64,000 bases of DNA from Tieghemostelium lacteum. Its lineage: Eukaryota; Evosea; Eumycetozoa; Dictyosteliales; Raperosteliaceae. The DNA is taken from contig LODT01000028.1 of assembly GCA_001606155.1 (NCBI GenBank), positions 782,735 to 846,734 of the forward strand. The letters run 5' to 3'. Position 1 is the stretch's first letter, and each line of letters starts with the position of its first letter. Below the pieces are notes generated by a model, which saw only the letters and a program-made list of their open reading frames with translations, was not told where the DNA came from and ran no database searches. Shown here piece by piece: positions 37,295 through 53,200 of this stretch. A program made the translations under genes and the position numbers.

Positions 37295-38207
37295 ATGGAT
37301 TATATTAGTAATAACGAAACACCTTCTGGATATGGAATTTTAAAGAACCTCACTCAAGAGGAGTTGACAGCATTACAAGCTTTTAAGAGTCACCCAAGTG
37401 GTGTTACCAATGGTGGGTTTAATACACATAACCAATGATTTAAGCCAACATTTGTTAACATTTGTTTTGATAATATATAGGTATTGAAGATCAATATTTA
37501 ATGATATATCTATTCTCAAAAAAATTGGATGTTGAAAGAGCTGTAGTATTATTAACTAATAATTTAGCATTCAGAAAGAAATATAATGTACCATTTCCTG
37601 TTAGAAAGAGAGACGTAAATCCAGAACTTGCTAAAAAAGCATCAAACTACGCAGCTACAGGTCACAAAGATACTCTAAATAGAGCTATCAGTTATTTAAC
37701 ACCATCTAAATTGGTACCAAAAGACTACCCATTAGAAGAATATATCACTCATTTGTTTTGGAATATCGATCAGACTTGTCATGAAAGTGCGGTATGCCAT
37801 AGAAATGGTTTAGTTATAGTAGAGGATCTTAAAGATATCTCAATATTCAAACATGTTGACAGTAGAATGAAATTAGATAGTGGAAAATCAATGAGTGTAT
37901 GTATACATTCTACATCTTTTACATTATTTATAATTAAATGTAATACTAATGTATTATGTAACTATAGGATATATTTCCAGGTAGAATTGCAGCAATCTAT
38001 TTATTACACACACCAATTTATATCAGACCATTGTTGGCATTTGCAAAAACTTTTGTAAAGTCTAAACTGATAAAGAGAGTACACGTTGTAAAATCTAAAG
38101 AATTGTTATTTGAATATTTTGAAAAACATCAAATAATAACAGAGTTTGGTGGTTCAATGGAATTTCACTATGCTGACTATTTTGACAAACTACCATCAGA
38201 CTATTAA
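37295..38207 (+). CDS. CRAL-TRIO (SEC14-like) lipid-binding protein
   Basis: Likely cytosolic lipid-transfer or lipid-sensing protein. Three exons by frame and splice signals: 37295-37412, 37481-37896 and 37968-38207, giving 257 residues. The donor of exon 1 could be 37413 (GTGGGT) or, less likely, 37401 (GTGTTA); the second donor is a clear GTATGT. The N-terminal CRAL-TRIO-N part reads DQYLMIYLFSKKLDVERAV; the lipid pocket reads NGLVIVEDLKDISI and DIFPGRIAAIYLLHTPIYI, then KLIKRVHVV and the gate region EFGGSMEFHY. Length and layout match small SEC14 family members. Bound lipid unknown. Confidence 0.82.
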
Positions 38208-38659
38208 ACAACCAAATAATAGCCTACATACATATTTATAAAACAAAACAACTCTTGTAATAATTCAAGTATTTTATGATAGATATTCTATCTATAAATA
38301 AACAATAATTTATTACTTAACTAATACCTCACCCATTGTGATAAAAAGTCTAATTATAGATTACCAGATTTCAAGATATCCACTACAAAAAAAAATCTTT
38401 GTTTATTTATCTACTTATGATTGAAATGTAAAAAATGGTGTAAATTTAGGATATTAATATTTTGAGTTGAGAAATCAATTGAAAAAATTTTTTAATAAGA
38501 ATATTTTTTCACTCTCACAGGATACTAATGAAATTCACAGAAACGTGATTTTTTCAAATTCAAAAAGACCTATTAATTTTTTGATGTCATAAGGCCTATT
38601 TGATTTTATTTTTTATTTTTACGACTAGTATTATTATTTTTATTTATAAATTGGGTGCA
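38208..38659. other. Intergenic region before surface-protein gene
   Basis: AT-rich, with A/T runs and no coding frame or RNA gene seen. Confidence 0.4.
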
Positions 38660-41600
38660 ATGCAACAACTCAAATTATTTGTATTATTATTTATTGTATC
38701 AACACTTTTTTTTTAATCAAAATTGTGTATTTTCAGTTTCGTTAACTTACCAGAATCTAGCTCCATACGTTTGGAATTCAATTGGCAGTTGGTTACCACA
38801 ACAAATCCCTACCGCCATTGATATTGCTAATATTATTACAAATGGCGATAATTGTGTGGCTTCGGGTAGTATTGTAGCATCATCTATTGTAATTGGTTCC
38901 ACAGTAGCCAATACAATATGTGCACTTGAAATTAGAGATTCAGTGACAGTTTCAACATCAATTACAGTGTACCCAAGCTCATTATTAAATCTAAACACAT
39001 CATCAATTATTCAATCTGCCACATTATCTATTAGAGGTCAAGCAAATAATAATCAAAATGTGGAATTAAATACCGATTTAACAATTCCAGGTTCAGGTAG
39101 TTTAACAAATAATATCGGTAAATATTAATAATTTTTAATTTACAAAATTATAATTTATTGATTAATATTATTTTTTTTAAATTTAACAAAAAATACAGGA
39201 GCATCAATTAAAATTTCAAAATTAACAACTATATCAACAGCAAATGGAAAATTTACAAATTATGGTAGCTCTGATCTTACCGGATTAAAATCAAATGGTG
39301 TAGTTAATTACACTAATACCCAATCAAATATCTTACGTCCAACTGGTATTTCTGGAACAATTGATGTTTTATTTCAAGGATCCAGTCAATTTAATTTAAA
39401 TAATTCAACAGTTGAAGTCTACAATATAGAATATATGGAGTTATATGTATGTAAATTCTTAAATTTCAAAAGGTTATAAATATTAATTAAAATATAATAA
39501 TTTTTTTAAAAAGGGTACATCATCTTTAAATATAAATAATTCAACATTTAGATATATTTACCCAGTCTATGATGAAGATAACTTAATTTATGGTGTATAT
39601 TCACCCTATGCCACCTCACAAACCAATGTTATAGATTCAACTTGGGTACAAAAAAATTCATCTATATGGCTAGCCACTGGTTCCACCATGACTTTGACAA
39701 GATCAAGTCTAAATATTGAAGGTTATAGTTTTAATGCTCAAAACACTGCCAAATTATTTGCCTATGATTCTACATTGGAAATATCTGCATTTTTCTTTTT
39801 CGAAGTATGTATATTTAATCAATTACATTCAACCTAATTAAACATTAATATTAATATAAATCTAAATATATTAAAAGAACAAAGCCACATTGTACACACT
39901 TAACACAACTATAAATATTGTAGATGACTATTTTGGAATATTTGATAATGCTGTTGTGACATTAGAATCATCAAGAATGACTCTAACCAATAGTAATATT
40001 AATGAAACTCAAATTACAGGTTTACTCAACAACGCTACAATGTTTATTAAGAACAGTAATCTAACTTTGGATGCAGATTTCTTAATTTCTGATAACTCTA
40101 CAATGCAAATAAGTGATTCTTCAACACTCTACATTGAAAAGGAAATGTTAATGTCTGGTGATGGTTCAATAGACATGATGAACAATTCTCACATAATCAT
40201 TAACAATAACATGTCAATGACTGAGATGTCCTATTTCCACACTTACTCTGGATCCACTATAGTTATTAATGGAGATTTGGAAGTCTATGATCAAGGTGAT
40301 TTTACATTCCAAGATTCAACAGTCACCATTACTAGCTCAATGATATTAGAAGCCACCGACTACTATAGTATTATAAATGGTTCTACTGTTTATGTTGATG
40401 GTTCATTTAAATCAGATGCAGAGCTACAAATGATAAACTCCAATATAAGAATACGTTTAAATTTCTCAAGTGCCACTAAACTTGTAGCTATTGGTACTAG
40501 TACTGTCATTGAATCTGGTAACTATGTAATTGCAGATGAGTTCTCAGGTCAGGCATCCAACTTCACCTTACAAAATGGTAATTTCAAAATCAAAGCTAGA
40601 GCTTCTTTCTCATGTGAAGGTTGCATAATCAATATCCTTCAAGGTGAGTTCACCCAAGGTTCCAAATCAAATGTAAATCTAGTAAACACTGTATTTGGTA
40701 ACGATGATGGTAAAGTTGAGACTGAGGGTAATATCCTTCTACAGGAATCTGGTATCACAAATAAGGGTGACTTCATCTTGCGTGGTGATATCACAGCTGA
40801 TAGTTCATTCAATTCACTCTCTTATATTTCCAATCGTCTATCTGGTAGATCAGTTCAATCTGGTAGTTATATAGTTGACAATCAAGGTTTATTCCAAATC
40901 AACGGTGTCAATAAATCAACCATTGCAGTAGCTTTCAAGAACAGTGGAGGTAAATTATATGTCAGTCAAGACAGTCATATCGAAGTCTTGGAGCAGACAA
41001 ATGGTTCTATTATATTAGATGGAAAGAGCTTGTCAACTAGTCAAGTCGTCACCATTAGTGGAGGTACACTTGAAGGTCATGGTACAGTAAATGCCGTAAA
41101 TGGTATTGACAATCAAGCTAATATAGGTAACAATGAGAATGTAAATAAGATTCAAATCAACGGTTCACTAACTCAGAATGGTGAACAATCCTCTGTGACT
41201 GCCTATATCACCGAAGATGATAACACCTTGATATCAGCCTCCGAAGAAGTTGTTTTAAACGGTACTCTTACAGTACGTATCGAAGACACAGTCTCTGACA
41301 AGAACCAAACCAAACAAATCATTACCTCTAATAGCCAAGTAACTGGTCAATTCAAGAAAATCAATGTTGTTTTCTACAACAAAGAAACCAAAAAAGAGAC
41401 ACAACCTTGCAAACCAATCGAAACTGAAAAAACTGAAAAAGGTTTTGCAGTACTCTTAAAATCTGGTAATACTCCATCTAGTACTTCTAATTGCGATGGT
41501 ACTAGTAACAGTTCAACAGATAACAACACTGAAGAGGGTAAGAAATCTATAAAAACTCCTCTGATTATTGGTTTGGTAGTTGGTATAGTTGGTTTATCAG

Positions 41601-41716
41601 CTGCAATCACACTGGTTCTCCTCTTTAAAAATAGAATATCCACTAAACTCTTTTTCCAAAAGACTCTTGATAAAATTGAAAGATTAAGTGTAAAAGATAA
41701 ATCAATACATCAATAA
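38660..41716 (+). CDS. Type I membrane surface protein with beta-helix-like repeats
   Basis: Exons 38660-39117, 39199-39446, 39514-39804 and 39878-41716, all with GT..AG ends and continuous phase after the first. The ATG at 38660 opens a signal peptide (MQQLKLFVLLFIVSTLFF), but the frame then stops at a run of nine T (38706-38714); the downstream frame (NQNCVFSVSLTYQN) needs eight. This is either a sequence error or a disabling change. The ectodomain is rich in Ser, Thr, Asn, Ile and Val with short repeating units (NSNLTLDADFLISDNSTMQI) typical of right-handed beta-helices or adhesins, and many N-glycosylation sites. A membrane segment (PLIIGLVVGIVGLSAA) and a short basic tail end it. Role perhaps adhesion or recognition; no specific family identified. 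Confidence 0.75.
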
Positions 41717-41729
41717 ATTTGTACATCAT

Positions 41730-44700
41730 ACTATTTTATGGTTAATTTGTAATACTTATTAATAAAAGAGATGTTTATTTAAATTACAAAATCGCTTGGT
41801 TGAACAACACCATGAATGATGAGTGCTGATTTTAATTTATCAAGATGTTGTAAAAAGATACTTCTGGTAGAATCATAGTTATAAATCTCATTCCAATTAG
41901 AATTTGAAATGTTGAATATATAAAGAAAATCATTATTGAATATTTCTATTTTTCCATTGAAATAGTCTTTAGAGTCTTGTGTCATGTTGAATGAATTTAT
42001 CCATATTTTTGTTCCATTTTTAAATATCTGTTGTAACTCTTCTTTAGTTTTGGTGATTGGATTTGAAATTAAATCATTATTAACTATTATAGAATGAGAT
42101 AAGAATTGGTGTTTGATTTTATCCACAAATCCAATGAAGATATTTCTACTTATTTCTATTGGTAATAGATTATCCCCACTGTGTGAAATTGAAGAGGAAG
42201 AAGAAATCTGTTAATCTAAATGAATTTAATGCATCGATAAGTTCATCTTTGGACTTTTGATTAAAATTCAGAGAATTTACCCATAAAATGACACCACTAT
42301 TGAAAATCTCTTGAAGTTGGTCTTTTGATTTTGTGCTACTAGATATTCTATCACTAAGACTCCTCTCATTGATTATACCATGTTCAAGGAATGATTTCTT
42401 GAGTAATTCAAATAATTTATATAGCATGTTCCTTAGTGTTGGTTCTGGAACTAGTTTTTCCCATCCACTGATTGGCATGGTAAAAATGGAAATATAGTCA
42501 GTTACTTCTTTTGAACCCAAAAAATTTACCAATTCTTTTGGTCCTCTTTCATATAAAATTTGTAGTTCAGCTTTATCATATTGAAATAGTGCCTCATTCT
42601 TACTATTAATATTATTTATATTATTACTATTATCATTATTTATATTACTATAGATGTTGGTATCTGGTTGAAAATTGTCAGGAGTATTACTATATTTAGA
42701 AATTTGAAGTTCTATGTCTAAAGTGTCTATCTCGATTGAATTAACTTCTAAAATAATAAGAGAACAATTATTTTCATATGGACTAAAATCAAGTCCATTG
42801 ATAATATTTGTACCCGATTGGAGTGAGCTCGAGATAAAGTTATTATTTTTTTTAGATAACATGGAATACACTACTTTATCCCTAGAAATTTCACTATACT
42901 ATATATGAAGTTAGTAAAAATTCTTTTGAATTATAGTTGAGATCACTTACCAAAACTGAATGAATTTTAATTGAATAGTCTTCTAGGTCTTGGGGAGATG
43001 TAATAGTTTCATTTAAAACTATTCTAAAATCTCTAGCTAGCTTTTTAGGTTGTAAAATATTATGTAAACTTGGTTCTTCAATTCTGTCAATTGGAACAAA
43101 AATGTATTTTGGATGACTTTCAACTTCATATGTAAGTTTATGCCCGCATGGTTGTTTAATGTGGTCACCAACCAATAATTTCTCGTTGAGGATAGTTGAT
43201 AAATACACGGGTTCTAAATCAGAATCAATGCCAGAGAAGGAATCTAATGGTACATAAATGTCAGGATGATTACATTTAGTATTACAGATCACACAAAATG
43301 AAGTGATGGTCCATGTAAAGTATTTTAGTGCTTCTGGGTGAATTTCTGAGATTTTGTCCAACAGTTTAACCAACAAACCAATTGGTTTGTCAATTGGCTG
43401 ATCATTTGATAATTCCATACACTCTAATAATAGGTTATCTAAATTTTGGATATTTAAATATAAATGAGTTGTAGATTGTGCTTCCTTTTGGAATTTTGCA
43501 ATGGATTTTTGTAATGGTCCAGTTTGAGAAAAAATTAAATTATTAAACTCTGGACAATAACGAATCCAATGGTAAATGCTTCTACGTAGACCATTAACAT
43601 CATTATCAAGTGGTGTTATATGAATAGTTGAACATGGTTGATAGATAGCATCAATAACTTCAGTGTTTTCTTCATTTACATAAAATGCATCAATAGGTGT
43701 ATAATCATCAATGTTGTCTTGATTATGATTATCAGATGTGTTGGTACCTTCTCTATCTGAAGAAATTTCAATAGATTTTTCCAACTCTTGGTCTATAGGT
43801 AGCGAAAAATCCTCTATGGTTATAGTGAGCTCATCAATTTCTGATTTTGTGAATGGCAAATTACTTAAAGAGTTTGAGTTTATGGAATGGTACATCTTTC
43901 CAGATAAAACTGTAATCATTAATTTGTTTTGAATTTCCATTAGATCAGGCTTGAATTGATCTCTATAGTTTGTTTGATAATAGGAGATGTTCTCTTTCAA
44001 AAAGGATTCAAATGCATTTGGTGTTAAATTTGAACCCAATAGAGAGAACTTGTTTTCAGTATTTTCAATATCCATGTCCATGATATCACACTTAGATCCA
44101 TCAAAACTACTTATAACATTCTTCATAGATTCTGATAAATTTTCATCTTCAATTTCATCTAGAATTCTCATAGTTTTACTCTGAATTTTTATCCACTCAT
44201 TGATAATATCCAAAATAGCACCAGTATTGGCCTCTGAAAGTGGTAAAATACTTTTTATAGGTGTTTCATCATTGATTTTTGGTGTGGATCTTGGATAAAT
44301 ATAGTCTCTAATCCTGTTGGAAATGAGTACCCATATTTTCTTTAGTTCTCTCCATGAGTTTTCCAACTTGGTCAAAGATAATGTATCATATTTTTGGTCA
44401 AGTAGATACTTGTGTATTTGTGGAAAATTCCAATTTAATTGATCTGCACTCAGATACTTTTGGAAATGATGAGAACATAGCTTCAAGAAATTAATGAGGT
44501 TGGGAATATACTCTGAAATTGATAACATATCAACTTGATTCAAGAAGAATACTAGAGCTTTGAGTTTAGAATCATTATTAGATGTAATGAAATCTTTGAT
44601 GAATCTGAATGAGTAAATTGGTGAACTGAAGGATTTGGCTAATTCTTGTCTAATCTTTAGATATTCAGCATGTTGTTTGGATTTCTTTTCAATCATCTGA

Positions 44701-47700
44701 AGAATTAATTCGTTCCTTTTTGGATATTCGTCATAGATTTTGTTGATGATTGGGATTAATATTTGATTTTCATAATCCAATGCTTCATTTTCAGAGCAAT
44801 AGAATGATTTCATTGATGTATTCTCGTTGAGTTGATAAGAGTGTTCCCAAACATCATATATGTATTCTGAAATGAATTGGCATGGTTCTAAATGGAGATG
44901 GAGGTTTTCTGGATTGTTCTTGAATTCTTTAATTGATGAGAGTCCAAAATTAAATACATAGGAGACCAATTCATTGGTTGAAGTCTTGTTTTCCAATTGT
45001 GGCGAGAAATCTAGTTGTTTATCATTGAATTTTTCCAAATATTCAGGGTATACACTGATAGCGTAGGCGAGTATTAACCAACTTGTTGATGATACAATGT
45101 GTTTCTTTTGAATGTTACCTCCCATTGTTGAAGTGAAATCTTTATCATTGTGTTTCATTCCATAATCTCTGAACTTATGACCAGCATCACAGGCTGGAAA
45201 ATAGTTACCTGCAACTTTTAATAGATCTCTTGTGAGATTGAAGAGATAAGATTTATCATTGGAACCAAGTGACATTGCAACAAAATTAATAACCATGTGT
45301 GAAATTGATGTTTCAAATTCATTTTTGTTGGCATCTTTTTTGAGAAGATTATCAAGTAAATTGTCTCCAAATGAATTATTGATGATCTTTTCATAGATTC
45401 TCAAAACTGGTTCAAGTTCGAAATGAGTTTTCAATTTCTCATCAGTAAGGATACTTTGGTATTGTTTGAGAGGTTTTTCTTCATTGTAATCTTGGAAGAG
45501 AAGTATTAACAATGATGATCTAAAAAGTCCTTTGAGAATTGGAGTTTCAGTTTCATTTACCAATTCACTCATATTTAGAGGTGTTGCCGAAAGAGTTGTT
45601 TTAACTTTCATGAAGAATGGATAATGAATATTACTTTCAAGATGGACAAATGGAAGCTTGAATTGGTGGCTAAAGTCAAGTGTGTGATCCATATATAGAT
45701 TACCAAGAGAGAATGAATCTAAGAACTTTTTATCTTGAAGTAGGTTAAAGAGAGTTTGTTGATCACCAATCTTATTGATGAAGAGAAGTTGATTCGATCT
45801 ATTTTGGTATTCTTCTGCTGATGAACGTTGGGATTCGTCTACTTTAAATAGAGAGTTTAGGGTGGTGAATACTTTGTCATTTAGAATAACACTTGTTAAA
45901 CCATCATTTGTCAGTATTTCACAGAATTTTTCAATCAAGAATGTCTCTAGAGCAATGGAGTTGATTTTCATTGGTAGATTATTCTTTGGGTCTTTTTTAA
46001 ACTTCTCCATTAGATTACTTCTCTCAAAAATTATATCCAGTAAGGTAAGGTTCTTTTTTGGGTCTTCATAACCCTCTACTACTGAATGATAGAGACAATT
46101 GGCAAGTTGAGATGATTTATAGTCTTGTGGAAGAGAGAGATTTAGGAAGGAATCAATTATATTATTACTTAATAATGGTGAGACAAACTCGGAAATATTA
46201 TTGGTTGCAAATATTTCAGCAGAGGTTTTCATTACTTGTTCACGAGATTCTTGTAGTTGACTTGATATCATTGATGTGTACCAACCTTCTGGTATTGGAA
46301 GAGATGCTGAATCATTTGTTATACTATCAGTTCCATTACACAGTTTCAACAGTTCATTGAGATTTGTTTCATTCTTCATCAATGCCAATGGTTCAACGAT
46401 ATCCAAAAGTACTTGGTTAGGTATAAAAAGGTCATGGCTTTCTTTTGGTAGCAGTTGGTTCAGTTGAAGGAGTTGTTGAAATACTTTCAAGATACTTAAT
46501 TCAGCTAGAGTATCATGATATTTGATTTGTTTTAGTGATTTGATGAGAGGAGTGAAATGTTGATTTTGAAATTTACTGCTGATGAAGAGGAATATTTGGT
46601 GGAGAGTGTTGATTTTGATTATGGATTTCTGATGTTTTTCAATATTATCTTTGGTATCTTTAAAATCAGAGATCATCAAAAGAGTTTGTTGGACAGACGA
46701 TCTATTGAACATTTCTCTTGTTGCATTCATCCATTCAACAATATCATTAATGACTATTTCACTGCTCAAAATTTCATCAATAAAGAATTCGAGTGCATTG
46801 AATGAATTCAATATTAATTGTTTCTTGAGATTCTTGGCATCATTGAAATTTATCAGAATGGAGTTTTCTATATCCTCTATAAATTGATTCTTAATGACTG
46901 TGTATTGTAATTTTGCTGAATCTCTTTTGAGATTAATTACTGGGTAGATGAAAGAGATTATAAAGAATACCAAGTTACTGAAGAAGTAGTTGGAGACAAA
47001 TAGTTGTGTTACTGAATTTGTCTTGTGGTTATTAAGTTTTAATAATAGTCTATTAATTACTTCAAATAGATCTTTATCAATCTTCATTGTTCTGGTCAGA
47101 TAATCAAATCTGAAATGATAATTTAAACCTGGGTAATCATGGTTGTTATCTAATAATTCATTTAGACCCTTAATCGATGATTGATTGATGAATTCATAGA
47201 ATTTCTCTTGAATACTTTTAGGTGACTTATTTCTAAGCTTATCTAAAGTATAGATAAAATAATTTTGGTATAGATTGGAAATTGTGTCATACAATGGTAA
47301 TATGGAATAACCATCTGAGAGTAGAAGCTGGAATTGTTTTAATATCTTGGAATTCTTTGGAATACTAATAGTTTCTATGAATTTACTGACCAATTGTTGT
47401 TCAGGTGATTGTGGTATAATACTCTTCAAGGTATTAATTGAACGATAATTGAACAACAAACTATAACATGTTTCTATATATTGGTTGAACACGGAGTAAG
47501 ATTTGGTTTGAATCATTATACCTCTTGAATTACTAGATTGATTTGGATCTAAAAATGTATCTAATGCCCTATTCAATCCAAAATGTTTGATAAATTGGTC
47601 AATGATCTGATTAACCCAACTTTCATTATATTCAAAGATAGTTTGGGCCATTTTCAATCTTTTTGACTTGTTGGTATAGAAAAGTAGTTCATTCTTATCT

Positions 47701-47795
47701 AATTGATATTCCTCAATATTTGAGGGCTCAATAAAGAGATTAAATGAAATTGTGTTGAGGTGTTCATAAAATTTTATATTATACACCTTTTTGAG
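41730..47795. repeat. Duplicated block, copy B side
   Basis: Direct-repeat partner of 53955-60010. From about 43.7 to 46.9 kb the offset to the partner stays exactly 12249, so there are no net indels, and base differences are few. A 15-base insertion in B near 46910 ends this. Towards both ends (exon 3; 47.0-47.8 kb) differences increase. Covers E3-like module, USP-like domain, tail repeats and 3' UTR. Confidence 0.85.
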
Positions 47796-50434
47796 AGTCT
47801 CTAAATTGGGATTGGATTGGATTTCACATTCAATCCAACTATTAATGTCATATGGCTCTGAGTATGGTATCAGTTTTTTTTCCCAATTGTCATATGGATT
47901 TGACTCAAAATCAATGATAAAATTACACACATTCACATGTGATTTCAATGAAATTTGCTTGCATATCTGAGAAATATACATTGGTAGATCTGATTCACCA
48001 GAGAAATCGAAAATGTTCTTATCAATGTTTAGATCTGTATTTTCTTTCTTAATCTTGTCAGAGACTCTAACAAGGAAATGGGAGAAATCATCGAGAGTGT
48101 GATTCGTACAGAATGATAATAGATTGACCCATGTGTTTCGGTCAATTTCGGAATAGAACTTTGGATCATTGATACCTACAATACTTAATTGCAGATTTTT
48201 AATAAACTGTGGGTAGAAATATTTTGTGATAATTCTCAACTCTTTTTGGTAAATTTCTTCTTTGAATAATGATATTTTGCCAAGGATATCATTTAAAGCG
48301 ATTGATGGATCGTTATCAACTAACTTTTTAATATACAATGTAGTAAATTCCATTACTTTGTCCAATTCTTTTTCTTTCTCAAAATAGAATTGAAAGACTA
48401 TTTTGAAGAACTCTGATGGCTCAACCAGTGTGAAATGAATCATTCTATCCAAAAGAACTTTGTCTCTGAAACATTTTCCATTTATACCATTAGCAGAACA
48501 AATACTCTGTTCTTGAATATCAACTCTTTCTTTGATTGGATAATTGGACAGATCACCAGAATCTATAGCAAATCCATAATATTCGTTGAGGATGTTTGTG
48601 ATTTTAATGAGGTTCGCTAGACGCTTTAACAAGGTGTTGTGGTACACTTCTACTGATTCAATGGATACCAAATTAGTCTGACCATAAAATGAAAGAATTT
48701 TATAGTGATTAATGTACATTTCCTTTTTAGATGATTCGAAACAATTTCCAATGCTTTTAAGACTATTGTTTAGAGTATTGATGAAGTATTCCAGCAATTG
48801 AATGTATTCGTTGTATTGGCTTTTCCAATGTACACTATTATAGTTTTTCATCAAGCCAAATCTACAAACAACATTATGATAGATGTTATTTTCGTAAGTA
48901 AATACATGTACATTACGAATGAGTTCCGTGAGTAGGACTAAATATGGCAAGGTATTTGGAAGGGAATTGTATTCCAAGAGTGTTTGTATTGTATTATACA
49001 TTGTAATTTGAATATCATAAGTTGTACTATTGTAGGAAAGATCTTTAATTACACTACCAACAATATCTTGGCAATATTTCCAATATCTCATTCTGATACT
49101 GATATCCAAAGTGGTAATATTGTCTACTAAATAGTCTTTTTCTGTGTCAGATATTTTTGTAAAGAATCTTAAAATGGGTTTCATATTCACTGTTGTGATT
49201 TCAACTGTTGTGGTGGGACAGTGAAGAAAAATTAGACTGGTTAACTGAGGGGGAGAGTTTTTTAAAATATCAGATTGGAGTTCTTTTAGATATTCATGTG
49301 GCGATTTGAATAGTTCAATCATGCATTTCATGTTATTCTTCAGCTTATCTCCCATCTTCAGCATTTCTTCAAGAATTGGAAAAAAAAAGAAATAGTATTC
49401 TTTTGAATTGGTGATGGATGTTAATAGCATGTAAATATTGTCATCAAGGTGGAGTTGTGACTTAAAATAATGAAGAATCTCATCGATAATTGGTTTGTCA
49501 AAGTAGACTGGGACTACAAGATGAAGAAATGATGTGGGGTCACAGATGAACAACCTGTATATGATAACGGTACAGTAGTCTCTCTCTTGTAGATTGAGTC
49601 TCTTTAGCAGTATACATGCAAATTTACAACGAAATTTGAGAATCTCTAAATTGTAAACCTTTTGGATATCTATATACATATCTTCAATGAATTCATTGAC
49701 AATAGAGAGTTCCCAGTCAATGTGAATAATAAAGTCTAGTATTAAAAAATGGTGCATAGCTCGGATAGCAGTGTATGGCTGTGAAACTTTGTAATGTTGA
49801 TTGAAAATGTGAAATACAGCCCTTCTGGCATGGGTTTTCAACTTGACCAATACCATCTTGAAAAATGATATTATATTTTCATCCATCTCTTTTGTATCTA
49901 AATCTTTCAAAAGTGCCCTTAAAATTGGATTGAATGTGGAATATTCAGTAAAGTTTACAGCAATCTGAATTTTTTTTGCCAAGGTCATATCCCCAATATG
50001 TTTATTAATACAAATCTCTACAAAATCTTTCATTCTATTGTCTATTACTATGAATAGGTGATCCCAAATCAAAGATGGTAGGTGTTGAAATACACTGGCA
50101 TCACTGTGAGAATTATATTAATATAAGATGAAAGAAAGATAATATAACTACTGATCTACATACCATTCAAATCTCACTGCCATCAATACCATTGGTGCCC
50201 AATGGTTATGAAAAGAGTTTTGAGCAAACATATCAATGAGCTTCTTTCTCTCTGATTCATGTGATGGTTTATTAATGGTTTTTAAAACATCTTTTATTGC
50301 TTTTTTTTCATCGATAGTATTTGATTCTATTTTTAATAATGTATCTTTATAAATATACATTGTGATACTTTTTGAAATGTGATAAATGTTTGGTCTCTAA
50401 TTGTGTTGTTATCTTTATCAAGAGGATCTCCCAT
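41779..50434 (-). CDS. RNF213-like protein copy B, AAA+ core absent
   Basis: Exons 50164-50434, 42951-50103 and 41779-42898. The start MGDPLDKDNN matches copy A. The protein (~2850 residues) has a shortened leader, the helical arm (SQPYTAIRAMHHFLILDF to ITKYFYPQ), then jumps to a segment that in copy A lies far downstream (VNLLSFCTNHTLDDFSHFL), then the E3-like module (from FYEHLNTIS), the USP-like domain (DNDVNGLRRSIYHWIRY; CVIC) and three tail repeats. No P-loop is present: the whole AAA+ region of copy A is missing. Two one-base frame breaks occur in homopolymers: a T run at 50369-50373 (A run in the coding strand) and a C run at 42174-42177. An alternative start is the ATG at 50360. Either a shortened family member or an early pseudogene. 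Confidence 0.75.
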
Positions 50435-50784
50435 ATAATTTGGCTTCTAAACAAAAAAAAATTTTTTTGGTTTAATCAATATCTTAAAAATTTAAGTTTC
50501 TCTATGAATATCAAAGGCTTTAAAACAATGATTTATTAAAAAAATGTAACAACCTTAAAATATATTTAGTTTTTCTATTAAGAAAATTAAAAAGCTTTTG
50601 CTTCTAGTATTTATTTGAGCCATTTATTTATTATTAAAAAGTGGGATTTCTATTAATAATAATAACTCTATATCTACAATCAACAATAATAATAATAAAA
50701 TCAATAGCAGAAAAAAAAGAAATATAGGTAAAAATTGAAAATAATTTACTTTTGATGGGTGATTATTAATAATTTGTTTATAGA

Positions 50785-50785
<1 letters not shown>
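50435..50785. other. Spacer between copy B start and transposase gene
   Basis: AT-rich. Part of it (50622-50707) could be an upstream exon of the transposase: it reads in frame through NNNNNKINSRKKRNI to a GTAAAA donor at 50729, joining the acceptor at 50783-50784, but no ATG was found. No clear piggyBac terminal repeat was seen here. Confidence 0.4.
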
Positions 50786-53200
<2,415 letters not shown>

